Source of the DNA: REEB95 sp963762425
Lineage (GTDB): Bacteria > Pseudomonadota > Alphaproteobacteria > ATCC43930 > CGMCC-115725
Reading direction: 5' to 3'
Assembly: GCA_963762425.1 (NCBI GenBank)
Contig: CAVXKY010000010.1
Location: 62,001-126,000, forward strand
Length of the DNA: 64,000 bases
Shown here: positions 36,421 to 45,805 of the stretch, piece after piece
Position numbering within the stretch: position 1 is the stretch's first letter
Layout: every line of letters begins with the position of its first letter
Translations under genes and position numbers: made by a program
The notes under the pieces: model-generated
Told to the model about the DNA's origin: nothing
The model's input: only the letters and a program-made list of their open reading frames with translations
The model's database searches: none

Positions 36421-36960
36421 ATCCCGCCTAGAGTTCCCCCCGCCGCCGCGCCGGGTCGCGACGGCCCGCGGGTCAACGACGAAATCGTCTCGGCGCGGGT
36501 GCGCCTGGTGGATGAACGCGGCAACATGGTCGGCGTCGTCACCCGGCAGGAGGCACTCACCCGGGCCGTCGATGCCGGCCTCGATCTGGTCGAGGTCGCT
36601 CCCCAAGCCGATCCCCCCGTCTGCAAGGTCCTCGATTTCGGCAAATACAAATACGAGGAGCAGAAGCGACTCAACGCCGCGCGCAAGAAGCAGAAGGTCA
36701 TCGAGGTCAAGGAGATCAAGCTCCGCCCCGGCATCGACGATCACGACTACGACGTCAAGATGCGCGCCATGCTCAAATTCATCGGCGAAGGCGACAAGGT
36801 GAAGGTTGTCATGCGCTTCCGCGGCCGCGAAATGGCGCACCAGGAAATCGGCATGGGCGTGCTGATGCGGGTCAAGGACGGGCTCGACAAGGTGGCCAAG
36901 ATGGAACAGACGCCGCGCATGGAAGGCCGCCAGATGACCATGGTGATGTCGCCGAAATAG
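36421..36960 (+). CDS. infC: Translation initiation factor IF-3, non-standard AUC start likely
   Basis: IF-3 proofreads the start codon and keeps ribosomal subunits apart. The conserved N-domain sequence PRVNDEIVSARVRLVDERGN begins upstream of every ATG, GTG or TTG in this frame except an internal GTG at 36499, which would remove it. The stop TAA at 36406-36408 limits the start to 36409-36499. The ATC at 36421 follows AAGGGAG with a seven-base gap and gives a normal 179-residue protein. Escherichia coli infC uses AUU so that IF-3 limits its own synthesis, and AUC would work alike. The C-domain motifs VKEIKLRPGIDDHDYDVK and VVMRFRGREMAHQEIG are intact. Confidence 0.93.
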   Translation: MPPRVPPAAAPGRDGPRVNDEIVSARVRLVDERGNMVGVVTRQEALTRAVDAGLDLVEVAPQADPPVCKVLDFGKYKYEEQKRLNAARKKQKVIEVKEIKLRPGIDDHDYDVKMRAMLKFIGEGDKVKVVMRFRGREMAHQEIGMGVLMRVKDGLDKVAKMEQTPRMEGRQMTMVMSPK

Positions 36961-36967
36961 TCTTTTA

Positions 36968-37020
36968 TTGGCTTCGCACGACGCCTCGGGCCGATTTTGG
37001 CCCGCGCCTGTGCTACGCGT
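36968..37020. repeat. Long-loop hairpin repeat between infC and rpmI
   Basis: TTGGCTTCGCACGACG at about 36968-36983 and GTGCTACGCG at about 37010-37019 are the two ends. The loop itself contains CGGGCCGATTTTGGCCCG, a second hairpin. The copy is in the same long-loop form as 16508-16560. It lies inside the infC-rpmI-rplT transcript and may affect RNA stability. Confidence 0.75.
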
Positions 37021-37156
37021 GCTTGCCAATCCCCTGTTCTGCCGCTATAAACCGCGCCTCAACCGGGCGGTTGGCTCACGGGCATGCCTCGCCGCCCAAA
37101 CATTAAAATTGCCAAACGAACCCAATTTCGTTCGGCGCCATCTCGAAAGGCCGGAA

Positions 37157-37360
37157 ATGCCCAAGATGAAGACCAAGAGCGGCGCCAAGAAGCGCTTCTG
37201 GCGCTCGGGCTCGGGCAAGATCAAGGCGGGCAACGCACATAAGCGCCACCTGCTGATCAACAAGTCCAAGCGCGGCAAACGCAACGCCAAGGGCACCATG
37301 ACGCTCACCCGGGGCGACGCCAAGCTGGTGCACACCTACATGCCTTATATGCGGGGCTGA
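37157..37360 (+). CDS. rpmI: 50S ribosomal protein L35
   Basis: A 67-residue basic protein with the L35 signature MPKMKTKSGAKKRFWRSGSG and HLLINKSKRGKRNAKG. The ATG at 37157 is the family start. Translation from upstream in-frame codons would run through the hairpin repeat and is not credible. It sits in the usual infC-rpmI-rplT block, three bases before rplT. Confidence 0.96.
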   Translation: MPKMKTKSGAKKRFWRSGSGKIKAGNAHKRHLLINKSKRGKRNAKGTMTLTRGDAKLVHTYMPYMRG

Positions 37361-37363
37361 ACC

Positions 37364-37756
37364 ATGGCGCATGTCAAACGCGGCGTGCCCGGGCGCGCCC
37401 GCCACAAAAAAATCCTCGGCATGGCCAAGGGCTATCGCGGCCGGGCCAATTCCTCCTTCCGCATCGCGCTCGAAAAAGTCGAGAAGGGGCTGCGTTACGC
37501 CTATCGGGATCGGCGCAACAAGAAGCGCAATTTCCGCGCGCTCTGGGTCCAGCGCATCAATGCCGGCGCGCGCGAACAGGGGCTCACGTATTCCCAGTTC
37601 ATCAACGGCCTGAAGCACGCCGGAATCCTGCTCGACCGCAAGGTGCTGGCCGATCTCGCCATGCGCGAGCCCGAGGCCTTCAAGGCGGTGGTGGCGCAGG
37701 CGCGGGCGGCTCTGCCCAAGGCCGAGTCGGCCAAGGCCCAAGCGGCCAAAGCCTAA
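37364..37756 (+). CDS. rplT: 50S ribosomal protein L20
   Basis: L20 binds 23S rRNA early in 50S assembly and in some bacteria represses its own operon. The 130-residue product has MAHVKRGVPGRARHKKILG, GYRGRANSSFRIALEKVEKG and SQFINGLKHAGILLDRKVLADLA in family order (shown here in parts). A short alanine-rich tail (PKAESAKAQAAKA) extends the usual end. It follows rpmI by three bases. Confidence 0.97.
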   Translation: MAHVKRGVPGRARHKKILGMAKGYRGRANSSFRIALEKVEKGLRYAYRDRRNKKRNFRALWVQRINAGAREQGLTYSQFINGLKHAGILLDRKVLADLAMREPEAFKAVVAQARAALPKAESAKAQAAKA

Positions 37757-37798
37757 AGCTAGGTTCCGCGCCCAGCGCACGTGTAGTATCTCTCCCCC

Positions 37799-38875
37799 AT
37801 GGAGAGTCTGGATCATATCCGCGACGAGCTGTTGAAGCTCATCAAGGCGGCGGCGTCCCTCGACGCGCTCGAGCAGATCCGGGTGGGATCGCTCGGCCGC
37901 AACGGGCGGCTGACCGGGCTGTTGAAGGGCCTGGGCGCGCTCAAGCCCGAGGAGCGCAAAGCACGCGGCGCCGATCTCAACGCGCTCAAGGGCGAGATCG
38001 AGGCGGCGCTGGCGGAGGCGCAGAAGCATCTATCCTCCGCCGCGCTCCAAACCCGGCTCGCCGGCGAGACGCTCGACGTGACCCTGCCGGTCGATGCCGA
38101 AGTGGCGGGCCGCATCCATCCCATCAGCCAGACCATCGACGAATTGACCGTGCTGTTCGGCGAGATGGGCTTCAGCGTGGCCGAGGGCCCGCATATCGAG
38201 GACGATTTTCACAACTTCACCGCGCTCAACATTCCGCCCGAGCATCCGGCGCGGCAGGAGCAGGACACCTTCTATCTCGCGGCTTCCGCTCCGGATGGCG
38301 GCCGCAAGCTGCTGCGCACCCATACCTCGCCGGTGCAAATCCGGACCATGCGGAATCAAAAGCCGCCCATCCGCATCATCGTGCCGGGCCGCACCTTCCG
38401 CAGCGATCACGACGCCACCCATTCGCCGATGTTCCACCAGGTCGAGGGGTTGGTGATCGACAAGTCCGCCCATATGGGCCATTTGAAGGGCTGCCTGATC
38501 GAATTCTGCCGCGCCTTCTTCGGCCTGGCCGATCTGCCGGTGCGTTTCCGCCCGAGCTATTTCCCCTTCACCGAGCCCTCGGCCGAGGTCGATATCGGCT
38601 GCTCGCGCGCCGGCGGCGGCCTTTCCATCGGCGCCGGCGGCGATTGGCTCGAAATCCTGGGCTGCGGCATGGTGCATCCCAAGGTGCTGAAGAACTGCAA
38701 TATCGATCCCGACATTTATCAGGGTTTCGCCTTCGGCATGGGGATCGAGCGCATCGCAATGCTCAAATACGGCATCCCCGATCTGCGCACCTTCTATGAA
38801 AGCGATCTGCGCTGGCTCAAGCATTACGGTTTTCTGCCCCTGGATGTTCCCTCCCTGGCCGGGGGCGCGCCGTGA
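37799..38875 (+). CDS. pheS: Phenylalanyl-tRNA synthetase alpha subunit
   Basis: PheS carries the catalytic centre of the alpha2beta2 phenylalanyl-tRNA synthetase. The 358-residue product has an N-terminal coiled coil (residues 1-90) and then class II motifs: HPISQTIDELTVLFGEMGF, LLRTHTSPVQIRTM, FRSDHDATHSPMFHQVEGL (motif 2) and the C-terminal GMGIERIAMLKYGIPDLR (motif 3). The ATG at 37799 is clear. Its stop overlaps the pheT start as GTGA. No frame breaks were seen. Confidence 0.97.
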   Translation: MESLDHIRDELLKLIKAAASLDALEQIRVGSLGRNGRLTGLLKGLGALKPEERKARGADLNALKGEIEAALAEAQKHLSSAALQTRLAGETLDVTLPVDAEVAGRIHPISQTIDELTVLFGEMGFSVAEGPHIEDDFHNFTALNIPPEHPARQEQDTFYLAASAPDGGRKLLRTHTSPVQIRTMRNQKPPIRIIVPGRTFRSDHDATHSPMFHQVEGLVIDKSAHMGHLKGCLIEFCRAFFGLADLPVRFRPSYFPFTEPSAEVDIGCSRAGGGLSIGAGGDWLEILGCGMVHPKVLKNCNIDPDIYQGFAFGMGIERIAMLKYGIPDLRTFYESDLRWLKHYGFLPLDVPSLAGGAP

Positions 38876-41266
38876 AGACCACGCTCGCCTGGCTCAAGAC
38901 GCATCTTGAAACGCAGGCCCCGCTGGACAAGATCGTCGAGACCCTGGCCATGCGCGGGCTCGAGGTCGAAAGCGTCGCGGACCGCGCCAAGAGCCTCGCC
39001 CCTTTCCTGGTCGCGCGCGTGCTCACCGCCAAGCGCCACCCCGACGCCGACAAGCTCCAGCTTTGCCTGGTCGATACCGGTACGGAGAAGCTCGAGGTGG
39101 TGTGCGGCGCGCCCAATGCGCGCGCCAGCATGCTCGCCGTGTTCGCGCCGGTGGGATCGGTCATCCCCCGCAACGGCATGGTGCTGAAGGCGAGCAAGAT
39201 TCGGGGCATCACCTCCAACGGCATGCTGTGCTCGGGCTATGAGCTCAATTTGTCCGAGGACAAGGAAGGCATCATCGAACTGCCCGCGGGGCTCGAGGTC
39301 GGCGCCAATTTCGCCAAGGCGATGGGGCTCGACGATCCGGTTTTCGACGTCAAGGTCACGCCCAACCGCGCCGATTGCCTGGGCGTGCGCGGCATCGCCC
39401 GCGATCTCGCCGCCTCGGGATTGGGCAAGCTCAAGCCCCTGGACGCGACGCCGGTGCCGGGCAAATTCGCCTGCCCGATCGCGGTTCACCTGGCCGGCCC
39501 CGACGACAAGGCCTGCCCGCTCTTCCTCGGGCGTCTCGTCCGCGGGGTAAGAAATGGGCGAGAGCCCGCTTTGGCTCCAGGATCGCCTCAAGGCCATCGG
39601 GCTCCGGCCGATCTCGGCCCTGGTCGACATCACCAATTTCATGACCTTCGATCTCGGCCGGCCCTTGCACGTGTTCGACGCCGACAAGCTCCAGGGCGAC
39701 CTGGCCGTGCGCGGCGCGCGCAAGGGCGAAAAGCTCGAGGCGCTCAACGGCAAGCTCTACGAGCTTGACGCGGAAATGACGGTGATCGCCGACGACAAGG
39801 AAGTCCTCAGCCTGGGCGGCGTCATCGGCGGCGTTGCTTCGGGCTGCACCGGGAAAACCGTCAATATCTACATCGAGGGCGCGCTGTTCGATCCGCTGCG
39901 GACGGCGGCCACCGGCCGCGTGCTCAATCTGCAAAGCGACGCGCGCTACCGTTTCGAGCGCGGTCTCGACCCCGAATTCACCCGTCCCGGCGTCGAGATC
40001 GCGACCCGCCACATCATCGAGCTGTGCGGCGGCGAGGCGTCGGAAATCCGCGTCTCGGGCGCCGTGCCGGGCTGGCGGAGAAGCTTGCGCTTCCGCCCCG
40101 ACCGCACCCGCAGCCTGGGCGGGCTCGAATTGGCGGCGGGCGAGCAGAAGCGGATTCTGGAGGATCTCGGCTGCGCCGTGACCGAGGAGACCGATCATTT
40201 CTCGGTCGAGCCGCCCTCCTGGCGCGCCGATATCGAGGGCGAGGCCTGCCTGGTCGAAGAGGTGCTGCGCATCCACGGCTACGAGCACATCCCGGCGGTC
40301 TCCTTGCCCCGGGAAGAGGCCTTGCCCAAACCGGCGCTGACGTCCGCGCAGCGCCGCGCGGGTTTCGTGCGGCGGTCTCTGGCTTCGCGCGGCCTGGTGG
40401 AAACCGTGAGCTATTCCTTCATGGCCTTGAAAGAGGCGGCCTATTTCGGCGGCGTTCCGGAAAGCCTGAAACTGCTCAACCCGATCAGCGCCGATCTCGA
40501 CGTCATGCGCCCCTCGATCCTGCCCAATCTGCTCGACGCGGCGTGGCGCAACGCCAGCCGGGGTATATCCGATTGCGCGCTCTACGAGATCGGGCCGCAA
40601 TACCGCGACGATACGGCCGAAGGCCAGGTCCTGGTCGCGGCGGGGGTGATCGTGGGCACGGCCCGGCCCAAAAGCTGGGATAATCCCGCGCGCGTCGTTT
40701 CCGTCTTCGATGCCAAGGCCGACGCGCTGGCGGCGCTCGAGGCCGCCGGCGTGTCCCCCGAAACTCTCCAGCTTTCGGCGCAAGCGCCCGCTTGGTATCA
40801 CCCCGGCCGCTCCGGTTCGTTCCGCCAAGGGCCGAAGCTGCTGGCCAATTTCGGCGAAATCCATCCCGGCGTCTTGCTGGCGCTGGACGTGAAAGGCCCG
40901 GTTGCGGGCTTCGAGGTGTTTCTCGATGCCGTGCCCGAGTCCCGTTCCAAGGGAAAGGCCCGGAAGCTGCTGCGCCTGTCGCCGTTCCAGCCGGTTTCGC
41001 GCGATTTCGCCTTCGTGGTGGATGCGGCGCTTCCGGCCGAAACCCTGCTCAAGGCCGCGCGCGGCGTCGACAAGAAGCTCGTCTCCGATGTCCGCCTGTT
41101 CGATCTCTATCAGGGCAAGGGCCTGCCGGAGGGCAAGAAATCGCTCGCGATCGCCGTGACGCTCCAGCCGGAAGATGCCACATTGACCGACGCCGAGATC
41201 GAGGCATTCTCGGCCAAGCTGGTCGCGGCGGTCGAACAGGCGACCGGCGGAAGTTTGCGCAAATAG
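38872..41266 (+). CDS. pheT: Phenylalanyl-tRNA synthetase beta subunit (one frameshift)
   Basis: PheT binds tRNA and edits mischarged tyrosine. The GTG start gives MKTTLAWLKTHLETQAPLDK, then the tRNA-binding-like domain (VLTAKRHPDADKLQLCLVDTG). The frame breaks near 39555-39557, where GGG stands for GG. The second frame carries GESPLWLQDRLKAIGLRPIS and continues to the end with B5, synthetase-like and FDX-ACB domains (LSPFQPVSRDFAFVVDA). The corrected length is about 797 residues, as expected. The enzyme is essential, so the break is most likely a consensus error. Confidence 0.95.
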
Positions 41267-41269
41267 CCC

Positions 41270-43075
41270 ATGACCGCCGATCTCGCCCACATCCGCAACT
41301 TCGCCATCATCGCGCATATCGATCACGGCAAATCCACGCTCGCCGACCGGCTGATCGAGCGTTGCGGCGGGCTCGAGGCGCGCGAGATGCGCGACCAGGT
41401 GCTCGACAGCATGGACATCGAGCGCGAGCGCGGCATCACCATCAAGGCGCAGACCGTGCGCCTCGGCTATACCGCGAAGAACGGCGAGACCTATGAACTC
41501 AATCTCATGGACACGCCCGGCCATGTGGATTTCGCCTATGAGGTGAGCCGCTCGCTCGCCGCCTGCGAAGGCTCGCTGCTGGTGGTGGATGCGAGCCAGG
41601 GCGTCGAGGCGCAGACCCTCGCCAATGTCTATCAGGCGATCGAGGCCGGGCACGAGATCGTGCCGGTGCTGAACAAGATCGACCTGCCGGCGGCCGAACC
41701 CGCCCGGGTCAAGGAACAGATCGAGGAGGTGATCGGCCTCGACGCCTCGGGCGCGATCGAGATTTCGGCCAAGACCGGGCTCAACATCGACGCCGTCCTC
41801 GAAGCCTTGGTTTCCCGGTTGCCGCCGCCCAAGGGCGACGCCGCTGCGCCCTTGAAGGCGCTGCTGGTCGACAGCTGGTATGATTCCTATCTCGGCGTGG
41901 TGATCCTGGTGCGGGTCAAGGACGGCGTGTTGAAACCCGGCCAGAAAATCCGTTTCATGGCGACCGGGGCCGATCACGTGGTCGAGCGCGTCGGCGTCTT
42001 CACGCCCAAGCCCTTGCCGGTGGACGAACTCAATCCCGGCGAGATCGGCTTCATCACCTCCGGCATCAAGACGGTGGCCGATTGCAAGATCGGCGACACC
42101 ATCACCGAGGAGCGCCGCCCGGCGGCTCACGCCTTGCCCGGCTTCAAGCCGTTGCAGCCGGTGGTGTTCTGCGGCTTGTTCCCGTCCGATTCCGCCGATT
42201 ACGACCATCTGCGCGACAGCCTGGGCAAGCTGCGCCTCAACGATGCGAGCTTCGAATACGAGCCCGAAACCTCGGCCGCGCTGGGTTTCGGCTTCCGGTG
42301 CGGGTTTCTCGGATTGTTGCATCTGGAAATCATCGAGGAGCGCTTGAAGCGCGAGTTCAATCTCGACCTCATCGCCACCGCGCCTTCGGTCGTCTACCAC
42401 GTTCATCTCAGGGACGGGTCGATGGTGGCGCTCCACAACCCGGTCGACATGCCCGATCCGGTCAAGGTCGAGCATTTGGAAGAGCCATGGATCAGGGCCA
42501 CCATCCTGGTGCCCGACGATTATCTCGGCAGCGTCCTCGCGCTGTGCGAGGAACGCCGCGGCGTGCAGAAGGACCTGACCTATGTCGGGCGGCGCGCCAT
42601 GGCGGTCTATCGCCTGCCCCTGAACGAGGTCGTGTTCGACTTCTACGACCGCCTCAAATCCGTCAGCCGCGGCTATGCCAGCTTCGATTATCAAATGGAC
42701 GGCTACGAGCCCGGCGATCTGGTGCAGATGAACATCCTGGTCAACGGCGATCCGGTGGATGCGCTCGCCACCATCGTCCACCGCAGCCAGGCCGACCGGC
42801 GCGGCCGCGCGCTGTGCGAGCGCTTGAAGGAATTGATCCCGCGCCAGCTTTTCCTGATCGCGATCCAGGCGGCGGTCGGCGGCCGCGTCATCGCGCGCGA
42901 AACCATCAAGGCCTTGCGCAAGGACGTGCTCGCCAAATGCTACGGCGGCGACGTTTCCCGCAAACGCAAGCTGCTGGAGAAGCAGAAGGAAGGCCGCAAG
43001 CGCATGCGCCAGTTCGGCAAGGTCGAGATTCCGCAATCCGCCTTCATCGCCGCGCTCAAGATGGGCGACGAATAG
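41270..43075 (+). CDS. lepA: Elongation factor 4 (LepA)
   Basis: LepA is a ribosome-binding GTPase that can back-translocate or assist initiation. The 601-residue product has the G1 motif IIAHIDHGKSTLADRLIE near residue 14, RGITIKAQTV, the G3 motif MDTPGHVDFAYEV and the G4 motif VLNKIDLPAAEP. The LepA-specific C-terminal domain with CYGGDVSRKRKLLEKQKEGR is intact. It begins four bases after pheT, so it is probably in the same transcript. Length and motifs are normal. Confidence 0.97.
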   Translation: MTADLAHIRNFAIIAHIDHGKSTLADRLIERCGGLEAREMRDQVLDSMDIERERGITIKAQTVRLGYTAKNGETYELNLMDTPGHVDFAYEVSRSLAACEGSLLVVDASQGVEAQTLANVYQAIEAGHEIVPVLNKIDLPAAEPARVKEQIEEVIGLDASGAIEISAKTGLNIDAVLEALVSRLPPPKGDAAAPLKALLVDSWYDSYLGVVILVRVKDGVLKPGQKIRFMATGADHVVERVGVFTPKPLPVDELNPGEIGFITSGIKTVADCKIGDTITEERRPAAHALPGFKPLQPVVFCGLFPSDSADYDHLRDSLGKLRLNDASFEYEPETSAALGFGFRCGFLGLLHLEIIEERLKREFNLDLIATAPSVVYHVHLRDGSMVALHNPVDMPDPVKVEHLEEPWIRATILVPDDYLGSVLALCEERRGVQKDLTYVGRRAMAVYRLPLNEVVFDFYDRLKSVSRGYASFDYQMDGYEPGDLVQMNILVNGDPVDALATIVHRSQADRRGRALCERLKELIPRQLFLIAIQAAVGGRVIARETIKALRKDVLAKCYGGDVSRKRKLLEKQKEGRKRMRQFGKVEIPQSAFIAALKMGDE

Positions 43076-43076
43076 C

Positions 43077-43385
43077 CTAACGCCGCCGCTTGCGGAACCG
43101 CCACGCCAGGTAAAGTCCCGGCAGCGCCAGCACCGGCACCACCCAGAATCTGAGCGCGGTGACGATGCCCGGGTCCCACAGCCCGGGCGCGATGTAGCGC
43201 TGCACCGCTTCCTGGATCGCGCTCAAGCTGGCGTGGTGGACATAGTGCCAAAGCTGGCCGGTGCTGGTGGGTGAAAACACGCCGCCCTCGCGCCAGGCCA
43301 GCAGATCGTGGCCGAGCACGGCGATGGCCGCCAGCAGAAGCAGGAAACCGATCAGACGCGCGATCAGGGCGAAAAACCATCTCAT
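43077..43385 (-). CDS. Small membrane protein of unknown function
   Basis: A 102-residue product with a strong hydrophobic segment at residues about 5-27 (LIARLIGFLLLLAAIAVLGH) and another near the C-terminus (FWVVPVLALPGLYLAWRF) ending in a basic KRRR tail. The region between contains LWHYVHHASLSAIQEAVQRY. It is probably an inner-membrane protein with both ends near the membrane. I do not recognise a named family, though similar small proteins occur in Alphaproteobacteria. It converges with lepA, one base apart. Confidence 0.65.
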   Translation of the reverse strand: MRWFFALIARLIGFLLLLAAIAVLGHDLLAWREGGVFSPTSTGQLWHYVHHASLSAIQEAVQRYIAPGLWDPGIVTALRFWVVPVLALPGLYLAWRFRKRRR

Positions 43386-43506
43386 ATCCCGGCAGCCTTT
43401 CGGGTCAATGATTCAGGCTTAATGTGGATTAAACATGACGGCAGCATGGTCATGGTGCGGCATGAAGGCCGCATTGGCAAGGACCCGCGTGGCCAAGAAG
43501 CCCCCG

Positions 43507-43536
43507 CGTAGCACCTGACGTGCGAAGCCAAGAAAG
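43507..43536 (+). repeat. Hairpin repeat copy, GCAC/GTGC stem
   Basis: GTAGCACCTGACGTGCGAAG with flanks CGC and CCAAGAAAG is nearly identical to the copy near 16834. It is in the 200-base gap before the small gene at 43586. I see nothing else clear in that gap. Confidence 0.85.
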
Positions 43537-43585
43537 ACCGTCCCGTAAACCCGATTTTCACGAGTTGCAATTATGACTAGAGCCG

Positions 43586-43837
43586 ATGGTGCTCGACTCC
43601 GAAATCCGGCAGGCCGCCCTGTTGATGCTCCGCCGCCACGGCACTTCCGCCGCGGTGCGCGCCGGCTTTCGCGCCGGCGTGCTGATGGAATCGGGCAAGG
43701 TCGGCGCCTCCGAGATCTGGGTGCAGATCATCCACGCGATCAATCAGATCCGCGCCGAGGCGCGCGAAGCCTATAGCGCGCTGCCGGTCGAAGCCGCGCC
43801 TGACCAGCTGCCCGAGACCGATTCCCAAGTCGCCTGA
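43586..43837 (+). CDS. Small hypothetical protein
   Basis: An 83-residue reading frame with a helical, amphipathic composition: LDSEIRQAALLMLRRHG, then AAVRAGFRAGVLMESGKVGA and EIWVQIIHAINQIRAEAREA. Similar short proteins occur in Alphaproteobacteria, but I cannot name a family. It has no membrane segment or signal peptide. The ATG at 43586 follows a weak GAG element. The codon pattern resembles neighbouring genes, which supports it as real. tRNA-Ser follows 82 bases later. Confidence 0.6.
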   Translation: MVLDSEIRQAALLMLRRHGTSAAVRAGFRAGVLMESGKVGASEIWVQIIHAINQIRAEAREAYSALPVEAAPDQLPETDSQVA

Positions 43838-43919
43838 GCCGCGTTAACACCGCTTAATCCGGCTCCGGGCCCCGGTTGCATGCGCCCGGATCGCTTCGAT
43901 AGGCTTCGCGCGCCTTGTT

Positions 43920-44009
43920 GGAGGGGTGGCCGAGCGGTTGAAGGCGCACGCTTGGAAAGCGTGTTTAGGGGAAACCCTAACGTGGGTTCGAATCCCACTC
44001 CCTCCGCCA
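43920..44009 (+). tRNA. tRNA-Ser (anticodon GGA)
   Basis: A 90-base class II tRNA with encoded CCA. The acceptor GGAGGGG (43920-43926) pairs with TCCCTCC (43999-44005). The stem CACGC/GCGTG holds loop TTGGAAA, giving anticodon GGA. A long variable arm (TTTAGGGGAAACCCTAA) marks the serine type. It lies at the edge of the accessory region, but no duplicated tRNA end suggesting an attachment site was seen. Confidence 0.96.
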
Positions 44010-44016
44010 TCGCGCC

Positions 44017-45760
44017 TTAGAGCGGCGTCACCTGCGCCGTCAGCACCGCGCTTCGGCCCGCTTTGAGCGCGGCGAGGCAGCGGTCGATCGCGGCGGAGAG
44101 ATCGGCGGCGTTGCGCACGTTCTCGCCATGGGCGCCGAAAGCGCTCGCCACCTGCTCGAAACGCCGCTCTTCGCCCTGCCGGCCGCTTTGCAGCCGGGCC
44201 TGGAACGAATTTTCCTCCGCTGCCGTGCCCTCGGGATATACGCGCAGCACCGATGCCTTGACCGCGCGCCAGCCGCCATTGTCGAGCACCACGGTGAAGA
44301 TCGGAAGATTGAATTGCTGCGACACCGCATAGACCGCGTCGGGGTTGGAGAAGTGGAACACGCCGTCGCCGGCGATCTGCACCACGCGGCTTTGGGGTTG
44401 CGCCAGCTTGATGCCAAGCGCCATTCCGCCCGAGCCGCCCAAGCCCCCGCCGCCATGCGCGAAATAGGTTCCCGGCTTGGTGCGCGGCAACTGGCCGAGC
44501 ACGGCGGAGGCGTTGGTGACCGCCTCGTTGACGATGACGTCGTCGGGTGTGAGCCTGGCGTTGAGCGCCGCGCAGACATGCTCGACCGACATGGCGCCGT
44601 CCTTTTTCGCGGCGGCATCGGCGAGGCTTTGCTTGCGCGCCGCGCGCGCGGGGGCCCAGGACGCGATCCGCGCCTTGACGCGGGCGCGGAAGGCGTCGTC
44701 GGACCGTTTGCGCACGGCATCCAGCACCTGACGCAGCGCGGTCGCGCAATCCGCCCGCAGGCGCATATCGGTGGCAAAGCCCCACATCGGGATATCGGCC
44801 TTCAGCGGGTCGACGTCGATCTGGATCCAGCGGATCGACGCGGATTTCGGCTGATCGATCGGTATCCAAGGCACGTCGATATCCAGCAGCAATCCGAGAT
44901 CGGCGTCCTTCAGCAACGCCCCCGGATTAAGCCCGGCATAGCAGGGCGAATCATGGGGGATGTTGACCGCGTCCGGCGAACTCTCGGCCACGCGGATGCC
45001 GCATTCGCGCGCCAAGTCGTCGAGTGCCGCGACCGCCTCCGTCTTGCGGCCGAGATAGGCACGTCACCGCGATCGGGTTCTTGGCCGCCATCAGCTCGGC
45101 CGCGATCCGGTCGGCGGTTTCCGGTGAGAGGCCGCCCGCTTGCACCGGTCCGTATTTCGCCTCCGGGAAGGATTGCACCGAATCGGCGTCGATCGGCTGG
45201 GCCAGGATTTCGCGCGGCAGCGCCAGATAGACCGGGCCCGGCGGGTCGCTCTGCATCATCGCGTGGGCGCGGCGCAGCACCTCTTTCACCACCACGCCCG
45301 AGGGCAGCGTGTATTCCCAGCGGACGAAATTCCGCACGATGCCGGCCATGTCGTAAGGGTCCTGGACGAAATGCACGTAGGTGTCGCGTCCGCCGGTCAT
45401 CTCGCCATGGATGGTGAAAGGCGCGCGTCCCGCCATCAGCAGCACCGGGATGCGCGAGCGGAACAGGTTGTGCATCGCCATGCAGGCATTGGCCGTGCCG
45501 GCGTCGACATGCACCAGCACCGCCTGGCCCCTGCCGGTGGCGAGCGCATAGCCGCCGGCCATGTGCACGGCGACGTTCTCGTGCGGGCAGATGATCACCG
45601 GCGGGCGCTTGCGGTTGGAACGGTCCCATTTCGCCAGTTCCTCGATAATCGGCGTGTGGTCGGTGCCGAGATTGGCGAAAATGTAATCGACGCCGATTTC
45701 GTTGAGCCCGTCGAGCAACGCATGGGCTCCGGTGATCTTGCTCGTGCCTTGGTCTTTCAT
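44017..45760 (-). CDS. ThDP-dependent acetolactate synthase-like enzyme (one frameshift)
   Basis: The product belongs to the thiamine-diphosphate enzymes of the acetolactate synthase / benzoylformate decarboxylase group. The N-terminal domain has the activating glutamate in VIICPHENVAVHMAGGYA. The C-terminal domain has the cofactor loop IAGDGVFHFSNPDAVYAV and ending LPIFTVVLDNGGW. The frame breaks at 45061, where an extra base splits IAVTAYLGRKTE from the start of the next segment. Correction gives about 580 residues, normal length. The substrate is unknown. The position beside a Rieske oxygenase and FAH hydrolase suggests catabolism of an aromatic or keto acid. The gene converges on tRNA-Ser, with seven bases between its stop and the tRNA end. 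Confidence 0.85.
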
Positions 45761-45805
45761 GGTACCGCCTTGGCTTGCGCGCCCTCGCAGAGCGCGGGTT
45801 CTAGG

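Noticed and set aside
36414..36431. ATG at 36414 as the infC start
   Set aside because: It is in another frame and encodes only five residues before a stop. The ribosome site abuts it with no spacing.
39431..43036. A 1201-residue leftward frame opposite pheT and lepA
   Set aside because: Antisense of two conserved genes, with no recognisable domain.
43840..44010. Integration site at tRNA-Ser for a genomic island
   Set aside because: No integrase, no repeated tRNA 3' end and no change in base composition at a clear boundary were seen.
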